Assembly (NCBI GenBank): GCA_028818385.1 | Contig: JAPPNY010000040.1 | Coordinates: 1-30,173, forward strand | Source: Spirochaetaceae bacterium | Lineage (GTDB): Bacteria; Spirochaetota; Spirochaetia; SZUA-6; Bin103 | Length of the DNA: 30,173 nt | Reading direction: 5' to 3' | Shown here: positions 15,247 through 21,748 of the stretch, in pieces | Position numbering within the stretch: the first letter of the stretch is position 1 | Layout of the letters: each line of letters starts with the position of its first letter | Notes under the pieces: generated by a model | What the model was told of the DNA's origin: nothing | The model's input: only the letters and a program-made list of their open reading frames with translations | Databases searched by the model: none | Program-made: the position numbers and the translations under genes

Positions 15247-16086
15247 CTACCACGTCACGACCACGGCCTCGCCCGCCATCTCGAAGCGAGCGGCGCGGCG
15301 GCCGCTGGCAGCCAGGGTCCGCTCGATCAGTTCGTCGTGGCGCAGGTGGCGCCGGCGTCCCAGGCTGCCGGTCGCGGTGGAGATCACCACTACCGGCGCG
15401 GCGGCGCGGCGCACCAGGTCGACGCCCGCGCCCGGCTCCAGCCGCTCCAGTGTCGGCACGGTCTTCAGCATCAGCACCACGTCGTCTCCGCCCGGCGCCG
15501 CGGGAGGCTCCAGCACGTCGCCCACCTCGACCTCCGGCGGCTCGCGCAACGCGTGCACCTCCAGATGCGGCACGGCCGCCCGCGCCAAGTCGACGACACG
15601 GCCGTCCGCGTCGACGCCCCGGTAGCTGCTGCCGGGCGCCAACCCCATCCACGGCAGCGCGAACGGGCCCAGCCCGCATGCCAGGTCGAGCACCCGCACC
15701 GGCGTGTCGCGCGGCAGGCCGCGAGCGTCAGCGGCAGCCTGCCAGATGCGCTCGTACAGCTCCTCGATCACCGGCAGCCGCTCGGCGCTGGAGGCGTGCA
15801 TCCCCAGCACCGCCCGGCACACCTGCCGCCGGCCCTCGGCATCCGCGACCGCCATCGACCGCACCAGCCGCTCCGCGCGGCGGCAGGAGTCCGCGTCCAG
15901 GAAGGCGCCGGCAAGCTCGTGCAGCGCACGCTTGGCCGCCTTGAGGGCATCGCGGCGCCCGTGGGTGGCCAGCGAACGGCGGGCCACCCGTCCCAGCACC
16001 TCTCCGTGCACCCGTCCGTACTTGCGCGTCGCCCGCAGCGCCCGGAGCAGTTCCTGCTCCGCGGCGAAAGGATGCGCCCCGCTCAT
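15247..16086 (-). CDS. Arm/Rmt-family 16S rRNA (guanine-1405-N7) methyltransferase homologue
   Basis: A 279-residue SAM-dependent methyltransferase resembling the ArmA/RmtB/FmrO family, which methylates N7 of 16S G1405 and blocks 4,6-linked deoxystreptamine aminoglycosides. Recognisable blocks in order are RKYGRVHGEVLGRVA (21-35), AAKRALHELAGAFL (50-63), LGMHASSAERL (94-104), the SAM motif VLDLACGLGP (132-141), GDVLEPP (189-195), LMLKTVPTLERLE (205-217) and TGSLGRRR (239-246). Family members share HAS-x-x-ERL, LD-x-ACG-L-x-P, LK-x-x-P-x-LE and SLG in this order. Its ATG overlaps the stop of the transglycosylase gene (ATGA). Target and resistance function are inferred from family; it could be an intrinsic rRNA modifier. 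Confidence 0.82.
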   Translation of the reverse strand: MSGAHPFAAEQELLRALRATRKYGRVHGEVLGRVARRSLATHGRRDALKAAKRALHELAGAFLDADSCRRAERLVRSMAVADAEGRRQVCRAVLGMHASSAERLPVIEELYERIWQAAADARGLPRDTPVRVLDLACGLGPFALPWMGLAPGSSYRGVDADGRVVDLARAAVPHLEVHALREPPEVEVGDVLEPPAAPGGDDVVLMLKTVPTLERLEPGAGVDLVRRAAAPVVVISTATGSLGRRRHLRHDELIERTLAASGRRAARFEMAGEAVVVTW

Positions 16087-17135
16087 TCCGCCACGGCGCC
16101 GACCACGCGGCCGTAGACCCGCAGGTTGTGGATGGAAGCGAGGCGGGGACCGAGCGCGTCGCCGATGCGAAACAGGTGGTGCAGGTAGGCGGCGGGGTAG
16201 GTCCGGCATGCCGTGCAGTCGCAGCCTTCCACCGCCGCTTCCTGCCGCCGCGCGAACCGCTCGTCCCGGATCGACACCGACCCGCCGCCGTCGTCGTACA
16301 GGCGGCCGTGGCGGGCATCGCGCGTGGGCAGCACGCAGTCGAACAGCCGGTAACCGGCGGCCGCGGCTTCGCGCAGCGCGCCCAGGCTGCCGATCCCCAG
16401 GCCGTGCAGCGGCACCTCGGCGGGGGCCAGCTCAGCCACCGCGCGCACCATGTCGTCCAGCCGGCCGTCCGTGATCGGCCAGCCGCCGAAGCCCAGCCCG
16501 TCGAACCCGAGCGCCAGCAGCTCCTCCACGCAGCCGGCCCGCAGGTCGCGGTGCGGGCCGCCTTGCACGACCGCGAACAGCAACGGCACGGCGGCCCCGG
16601 CCTCCGCGGCGCGCGCCAGCTCGTGCCGGCACGCGGTGGACCAGAGTACCGTGCGCCGCACGCTCTCCCGGTGCGCGGCGTAGTCGGCGTCCGGCCGCGG
16701 ACAGTGGTCGAGGCAGAAGGCGATGTCGACGCCGAGCTGAAGCTGCCGGCGCACCGTCCGTTCCGGCGTCAGGTGCAGCCGGCCCGACCCTCGGCCGGTG
16801 ACGCTCAATCCCCGGTCGGTGACCCGCACGCCCGCCATGGACAGCGCCTGGAACCCGCCCGAGTCGGCCGCCAGCGGGCCGCGCCAGCCCATGAAGGCGT
16901 GCAGTCCGCCGACACGGGCGATCGTCTGCGTCCCCGGTGCCCGCGCCAGGTGCAGGCAGTTGACCATGAGCGCCTTTACCCCCGCGGCTGCCAGGTCGTC
17001 GGGCGCCAGCGTGCGCACCACCCCGCGGGTCGCGTCGGGAAGGAACGCCGGCAGCCGCAACGCTCCGTGGGCGGTGTCCAGCCGCCGGGGGCGCGCGTCA
17101 GCGGACGAGCCGCCGGTCGTTGCCGGCGATGACAA
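16083..17135 (-). CDS. tRNA-guanine transglycosylase homologue with altered substrate loop
   Basis: A 350-residue protein of the Tgt fold, which normally swaps guanine-34 of tRNA for preQ1. Conserved features include DSGGFQ (91-96, catalytic Asp91), LDHCP (Asp143), VVQGG (189-193), the nucleophile Asp266 in FDCVLPTR-x-ARHG, and zinc ligands Cys305, Cys307, Cys310 and His336. The preQ1-recognition loop, usually GGLAVGE, reads GGWPITD at 217-223. The only plausible start is TTG at 17133-17135, giving a 38-bp overlap with the RsmI-like gene. The neighbouring genes are rRNA methyltransferases, and no queuosine biosynthesis gene is adjacent. It may be the cell's ordinary Tgt or a paralogue with another base or RNA target. 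Confidence 0.85.
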   Translation of the reverse strand: MSSPATTGGSSADARPRRLDTAHGALRLPAFLPDATRGVVRTLAPDDLAAAGVKALMVNCLHLARAPGTQTIARVGGLHAFMGWRGPLAADSGGFQALSMAGVRVTDRGLSVTGRGSGRLHLTPERTVRRQLQLGVDIAFCLDHCPRPDADYAAHRESVRRTVLWSTACRHELARAAEAGAAVPLLFAVVQGGPHRDLRAGCVEELLALGFDGLGFGGWPITDGRLDDMVRAVAELAPAEVPLHGLGIGSLGALREAAAAGYRLFDCVLPTRDARHGRLYDDGGGSVSIRDERFARRQEAAVEGCDCTACRTYPAAYLHHLFRIGDALGPRLASIHNLRVYGRVVGAVAE

Positions 17136-17853
17136 CGCACACCTCCCCGCGCAGATCCATCCCGTCGACGCGCTCGATCAGCTCGGTCAGGTAGCCGCGG
17201 TGCACCTGCTCGAACCGCTTGGTCAGCTCGATGCAGACCGCGGCCCGCCGATCGCCGAGCGCGGCAGCCGCCGCCTGCAGCAGCGCCGCGACCCGCCCGG
17301 GTGCCTCGAACAGCACCAGCGTATGTTCCCCGTCCGCCGCCCCGGCCAGCAGGGTCTGCATGCGCCCCGCCTTGCGCGGTGGGAAGCCCAGGAACAGATA
17401 GGCACCCGTCGGCAGGCCGGAGACGATCAGCGCGCAGGGCACGGCGCTGGCGCCCGGAATCACATCCACGCAATGGCCGGCCTCGATCGCCTGCCGGACG
17501 ACCAGGTGGCCGGGATCGCTGATGCACGGATAGCCGGCGTTGGACACCAGGCCCACGGACTTGCCGCGCGCGAGCAGCGCCAGGATGCGCGCCCCGGCAG
17601 CGGCTTCGTTGTGGCGGTGGTAGGAGAAAACGCTCCGCGGCCGCGGCAGGTCATAGTGCTCGTAGATGGCGCGGGTGCGCCGCGTGTCCTCGCAGGCCAG
17701 CGCGTCCAGCTCGCCCAGCACGCGCATCGCGCGCAGGGTGATGTCCTCCAGGTTCCCGATCGGTGTGGCGACGACGAAGAGCGAACCCGCCTCTGCCGCC
17801 ACGGACGGATCATCCCCGCCGGCCACGCGGACGGTCAAACGGCGTGCCGCCAT
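17098..17853 (-). CDS. rsmI: RsmI-like 16S rRNA (cytidine-1402-2'-O) methyltransferase
   Basis: A 251-residue tetrapyrrole-methylase-fold protein, homologue of RsmI, which 2'-O-methylates C1402 in the decoding centre. Motifs are VVATPIGNLEDITLRA (27-42), CEDTRRT (54-60), FSYHRHNE (76-83), SNAGYPCISDPG (104-115), VIPGASAVPCAL, FLGFPPRKAGR and ELTKRFEQVHRG. The SAM-site motif, usually SDAGTP, is SNAGYP, an uncommon change. The protein lacks the usual C-terminal tail of about 30 residues. ATG at 17853 is chosen over the upstream open frame because it matches the family N-terminus and lies 6 nt after a -10-like TATACC, predicting a leaderless mRNA. First gene of the three-gene operon. Confidence 0.87.
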   Translation of the reverse strand: MAARRLTVRVAGGDDPSVAAEAGSLFVVATPIGNLEDITLRAMRVLGELDALACEDTRRTRAIYEHYDLPRPRSVFSYHRHNEAAAGARILALLARGKSVGLVSNAGYPCISDPGHLVVRQAIEAGHCVDVIPGASAVPCALIVSGLPTGAYLFLGFPPRKAGRMQTLLAGAADGEHTLVLFEAPGRVAALLQAAAAALGDRRAAVCIELTKRFEQVHRGYLTELIERVDGMDLRGEVCVVIAGNDRRLVR

Positions 17854-17858
17854 CCTGC

Positions 17859-17867
17859 TGGTATACT
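17859..17867. promoter_or_regulatory. Near-symmetrical divergent -10 region for rsmI operon and 2TM gene
   Basis: On the plus strand TATACT (17862-17867) precedes the GTG at 17883 by 15 nt. On the minus strand TATACC (17859-17864) precedes the rsmI ATG at 17853 by 5 nt. The shared palindrome GTATAC makes both directions readable from one 9-bp site inside a 29-bp intergenic gap. -35 elements are weak. Prediction from pattern only. Confidence 0.4.
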
Positions 17868-17882
17868 CTCGGCTTCTCCACC

Positions 17883-18479
17883 GTGACGGGACTCCGCGAC
17901 CGCTTCCATCGCCTGCGCGAGACGATCCGCGGCAAGGCGACACGCCTGCAGCGGTCGCTGGTCATGCACGGGGTCACCTTCGCCGGCATCAACGCCCTGC
18001 TGCTGGGAATCAACGCGGCCACCGGCAGAGACCCGTGGTTCCTGATCCCGTTCGCATGCGGGGCGGCTGCGCTCGTCCAGCACGCCGTGCACGCCGCCAA
18101 CCGCCGCCGCGCCGCCGACGAGCTGGACGCGGCCGGCTACCTCGGCGAACAGCGGTTGGAGCTGGTGCGGGCGTTCCAGAAGGCGCGGGCCCGACTGCGC
18201 TCGCACGGCGCTGGCGCGGCGGCGGTGAGCGGCGTGTTGTTCTTGATCAACGTGGTGGCGGGCCGCGATCCGTGGTTCCTGATCCCGTCCGCCATCCTGG
18301 GCGTCGGGTTCGCACTGCATGCCGTCCGCTCGTCCTACCGGCGCACCGCGCTCCAGGAGCAGATGGCACAGTTGGGCCTGGACTGGCAGAAGATCGAGGC
18401 GGGCGCCGCTACAGTGGCCCCGTCAGCTCGTCGCGAGGCGCGGTCGCGAAGGATCGTCGATTCGAGAACTCCTCGGTAA
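17883..18479 (+). CDS. Membrane protein with duplicated 2TM domain
   Basis: A 198-residue protein built of two similar halves. Each half has a hydrophobic hairpin containing the identical string GRDPWFLIP (near residues 48-56 and about 75 residues later), preceded by a helix (GVTFAGINALLLGIN, then AAAVSGVLFLIN) and followed by a helix ending in HAVHA or HAVRSSYRR. This matches the short bacterial 2TM domain, duplicated to give about four membrane helices, with cytoplasmic basic segments. The C-terminal 40 residues are Arg-rich and probably disordered. GTG at 17883 is the likely start; the longer frame overlaps rsmI. Function unknown; it is divergent from the rRNA-modification operon. Confidence 0.75.
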   Translation: MTGLRDRFHRLRETIRGKATRLQRSLVMHGVTFAGINALLLGINAATGRDPWFLIPFACGAAALVQHAVHAANRRRAADELDAAGYLGEQRLELVRAFQKARARLRSHGAGAAAVSGVLFLINVVAGRDPWFLIPSAILGVGFALHAVRSSYRRTALQEQMAQLGLDWQKIEAGAATVAPSARREARSRRIVDSRTPR

Positions 18480-18563
18480 CCGGCCGCCCGCCCGCGCACG
18501 GGGATCTTGCATGCGACCACGCTTCTGCAACGTCGCCTGCTGCGGCCGCGACGATGACGTCGT

Positions 18564-20882
18564 CTACAGCGTCCGCTTCAGCTCGTCGACGGGCACCGTC
18601 GCATAAAACCGGCGGTAGAATGCCGTCTCGGTGAGCAGCTCGCGGACATCGGCTTCCGCGCGCGCGGTGTCCGCAAGGTTGGCCTCACCGCCGTCGGCAA
18701 GCGTCACCGATTCGCCGTCCTGCCGCACGATGGTGAGGTCGCCGCGGGCGGCGAGCCACTCCAGGCCGGCGCGCACCGTCGCTTCCCGGTGGGCGCTGGC
18801 CGCGGCCAGCCGGGCGATGGCGACGCGGCCTTCTCGGTGACGGACCGCGTGCTTGCACAGCCCGGCCAGGCACGCCAGAAACCGGTCGGCCCGTGCCGTG
18901 TCGGGATCGACCGCGAACAGGTGCACCGTGCGGGGCTGCGCCCGCCGCAGCACCTGCTGCAGCTCGTGGCGCCCCGGCGGCGTCGTCCACACCACCAGCG
19001 TCTGTGCCGAACCGATCCGGTCGCGTCCGCTCGCCGGTTCGGCAACGCCGTCCTCTCCCCAGATCACCGGCGGCTCCGCCAGCTCTTCCACCAGCTCCGT
19101 CAGCATGACGGCAGCGTCACCGGCGCGGTGGTCGACGATCGCCGGCTGCTCGCCCCCGGAGACGATGACCGTGGGCGCGGCGGCCGGCCTGGCGTCGATC
19201 CACTCCACCTGCAGCGACCGGCTGCCGCGATAGTCGTGGGCGGAGATGCGATACGCCAGGTCGATGTGGCCTTCGGGAGGCAGATCGCCGCCTGACTGCC
19301 ACCACATCACCGATCGGGTCGCCCCGGTGCGGTCGGCGACCAGCATCTTGCGGTGATCGCCTCCCTTCCCGACCTCGGTGACGCCCTTGATGGTGACGCC
19401 GTGGCTGGCGAAGGTGAGCGCCCGGTTGCCGGGACCGAACGGGCCGAGGCCGGCGAGCGCGGCCACCAGGTCCAGGTCGGTCTGCCCCAGGTCGAGCACG
19501 CCGTCGATCGGCAGGCGCGGCGCGGGCGGCCCGTCGCCGATCTGCTCGCGCAGCGCGGCCTGCAGCTCCCGGCGGAACGGTTCCAGCCGTTCCGGCTGCA
19601 GCGAGACGCCTGCCGCCATGGGGTGTCCGCCGTATCCGTCCAGCAGCTCCGCGCAGGCGGCGATCGCCGCGGTGACGTTGCAGCCGGCGATCGACCGGGC
19701 CGACCCGCGCACGGGGCCGTCCGGCGAGGCGAGCAACAGCGTGGGCCGGTGGAAGCGCTCGACCAGCCGGCTGGCGACGATGCCGATCACGCCGGGCGGC
19801 CAGTCCGCGTGGAAGAGGACCAGGCCGGGATGGTCGAGGGTGCCCGGGTCGGCGTCGATCTGGTCGCAGGCCGCGTCGAACACCTGGTCGGTGAGCAGGC
19901 GCCGCCGGGCGTTCATCCGCTCCAGCTCCTCCACCTGCCGGCGCGCCGCCTCGCGCGAGTCGGTCGTCATCAGCTCGACGATCGGGTTGGCGTCACCGAG
20001 CCTGCCGATGGCGTTCAGGCGCGGCCCCAGCGCGAAGCTGATCTGTTCCTCGGCAAGCGTCTCCCGGTTCAGCTCGGCCAGCTCCATCATCACCTGCAGG
20101 CCGACCCGCCCGGTACGGCGCAATACCATCAGCCCCACCTGCAACCAGAACCGCGTGTCGTCAACCTGCTCGGCCAGATCGGCCACCACCCCCAGCGCCA
20201 CCAGGTCGAGCAGATCGCGCGACTCCTCGATGCGGCCGGCGCGGCCGAACAGCTCGCGCGCCACCTGGAACGCCACGCCGACCCCGGGCAGGGTCCGCAA
20301 CGGGTGAGGCCGGTCGATCCTCTTCGGGTTGATCACCGCGAGCGCCGGCGGCAACTCGGGGGGCAGGTCGTGATGGTCGGTGATGATCACGTCCACCCCG
20401 CGGCCGGCGGCGTACTCCACCGCTTCGTTGTCGTCCACCCCGGTGTCGCAGGTGAGCAGCAGCGTCACGCCGGAATCCAGGAACCCGCGCAGGGCCGGCA
20501 CGCCCACGCCGTGCGATTCGGTCGCGCGCACGGGGATGTGGTAGGCCGGATCGGCCCCCAGGCGCCGCAGCGTCTCCACCAGCAGAGTGGTGGAAGTCTG
20601 GCCGTCGACGTCGAAGTCCCCCCACACGCCGATCCGCTCGCCGTCGCGCAGCGCCCGCTCGATCCGGTCGGCGGCCGGCGTCATGTCCGGCAGGTCGGCG
20701 GCCGGCGCCGGCCGGTAGTGGCGGGGTTCCAGGAACGCCAGGGCTCGCTCCGGCGTGTCGTGGCCGCGCCGCACCAGGGTCTCGGACAGCACGGGGGGAC
20801 CGCCGACGGCGTCCCGCAGCGCGGCCGGCACGTCCACCGGCGCCGGCTCCTCCCAGTGTGGCGCGATCCTGCCGGCAGCCAT
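18564..20882 (-). CDS. recJ: Single-stranded-DNA-specific exonuclease RecJ
   Basis: A 772-residue DHH-family 5'-3' exonuclease acting on single-stranded DNA in recombination and mismatch repair. Catalytic motifs are GDFDVDGQTST (Asp89, Asp91, Asp93), TCDTGVDD (Asp146), TDHHDLPPELPPALAVINPK (169-188), and the DHHA1 motif GYGGHPMAAG. An OB-fold follows (KMLVADRTGATRSVMWW). The last about 200 residues, with TLVVWTTPPGRHELQQVL and a winged-helix-like segment, resemble the C-terminal domain of Firmicute-type RecJ, making it longer than the E. coli enzyme (577). The ATG shares one base with the stop of the upstream nuclease gene (TGATG). Last gene of a four-gene repair operon. Confidence 0.94.
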   Translation of the reverse strand: MAAGRIAPHWEEPAPVDVPAALRDAVGGPPVLSETLVRRGHDTPERALAFLEPRHYRPAPAADLPDMTPAADRIERALRDGERIGVWGDFDVDGQTSTTLLVETLRRLGADPAYHIPVRATESHGVGVPALRGFLDSGVTLLLTCDTGVDDNEAVEYAAGRGVDVIITDHHDLPPELPPALAVINPKRIDRPHPLRTLPGVGVAFQVARELFGRAGRIEESRDLLDLVALGVVADLAEQVDDTRFWLQVGLMVLRRTGRVGLQVMMELAELNRETLAEEQISFALGPRLNAIGRLGDANPIVELMTTDSREAARRQVEELERMNARRRLLTDQVFDAACDQIDADPGTLDHPGLVLFHADWPPGVIGIVASRLVERFHRPTLLLASPDGPVRGSARSIAGCNVTAAIAACAELLDGYGGHPMAAGVSLQPERLEPFRRELQAALREQIGDGPPAPRLPIDGVLDLGQTDLDLVAALAGLGPFGPGNRALTFASHGVTIKGVTEVGKGGDHRKMLVADRTGATRSVMWWQSGGDLPPEGHIDLAYRISAHDYRGSRSLQVEWIDARPAAAPTVIVSGGEQPAIVDHRAGDAAVMLTELVEELAEPPVIWGEDGVAEPASGRDRIGSAQTLVVWTTPPGRHELQQVLRRAQPRTVHLFAVDPDTARADRFLACLAGLCKHAVRHREGRVAIARLAAASAHREATVRAGLEWLAARGDLTIVRQDGESVTLADGGEANLADTARAEADVRELLTETAFYRRFYATVPVDELKRTL

Positions 20883-21748
20883 CAGAACGACACCTCGCCG
20901 ATCTGGCCGAAGTCGAGCCCGATCGCCTCGTCGCCATCGTCGATCGACAGCGGGACGTCGGCCGCCGCGTCCTCGTCGACGTCGCCGTCTCCGGCCTCCC
21001 GCCCCCGGCCGCAGAACGATCGATACGTGCACAGCCGGCACCGCCGGTGATCGTCGGTCCGCTCGAAGCCGTCGGCCGGACGCCCGGCGATCTCCTGCAG
21101 CAGTCCCGCGAGGTACGCGCCGTCGGCTTCGAACCGGTCGCGGTCGTAGCGGATGACGGTGGGCTCGTTCGGGAACGCGGCGTACCAGTAGCGCATCTCG
21201 ATCCGCTCGGGCGCGAACGGCGTGCCGCCGTTCAACGCGCCTCCGGACCGCGCCAACAGGTAGGGATACACGCGGGTCTGCAGCCTTCCTTCCACCGTCG
21301 CGTCCCGCGGGCGGCGGCCGGCGGTCTTCCAGTCCAGGATCATCGCGCCACCGCCTTCCTGCACGACGACCAGGTCGTACTTGGCGGCCAGCCGGCGGCC
21401 GGCCACTTCCGCCGCCAGCGTCACCTCCGGATAGCGCTCGCCCGGCAGGTCCGCCGGCCGGTGCTCGCTGAACGACCGCCACCAGTCGGCCAACCCGTGC
21501 CCGTCCCCGGAGGAACGGTGCTCGGCCAGCGCCCGCAGGCGCTCGGCCGGCACGCCCAGCAGGTACTGGTGGACCATGCGGTGGAACTCCGCACCGTCGC
21601 GGCGCAACCGCTCGTTGCGGCCGGCCGGCGCCGCCTCCACGGCCGGCCACTCCAGGCGGTCCAGGTACCGCAGCCGGAACCGGTACGGGCATTCCACGTA
21701 GTCCTGCAGGCTGGCCTGGCTCAGCATCAGGCCGTCAGCGATCGCCAT
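20882..21748 (-). CDS. PD-(D/E)XK nuclease with Cas4/AddB-like four-cysteine iron-sulfur site
   Basis: A 288-residue stand-alone nuclease of the RecB/Cas4 family. It opens with LSQASLQDYVECPYRFRLRYL, a typical RecB-nuclease entry with Cys20. His56 and His60 (FHRMVHQYLLG), Asp125 (YDLVVV), Asp139-x-Lys141 (LDWKT) and Gln157/Tyr161 (QTRVYPYLL) form the active site. CRLCTYRSFC near the end gives Cys237, Cys240 and Cys246; with Cys20 these make the C-x(n)-C-x2-C-x5-C pattern that binds an Fe-S cluster in Cas4 and AddB. The acidic tail is rich in Asp. ATG at 21748 is supported by AAGGAG at 21753-21758 and overlaps the helicase stop by 14 bp; ATG at 21727 is the alternative. Confidence 0.88.
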   Translation of the reverse strand: MAIADGLMLSQASLQDYVECPYRFRLRYLDRLEWPAVEAAPAGRNERLRRDGAEFHRMVHQYLLGVPAERLRALAEHRSSGDGHGLADWWRSFSEHRPADLPGERYPEVTLAAEVAGRRLAAKYDLVVVQEGGGAMILDWKTAGRRPRDATVEGRLQTRVYPYLLARSGGALNGGTPFAPERIEMRYWYAAFPNEPTVIRYDRDRFEADGAYLAGLLQEIAGRPADGFERTDDHRRCRLCTYRSFCGRGREAGDGDVDEDAAADVPLSIDDGDEAIGLDFGQIGEVSF

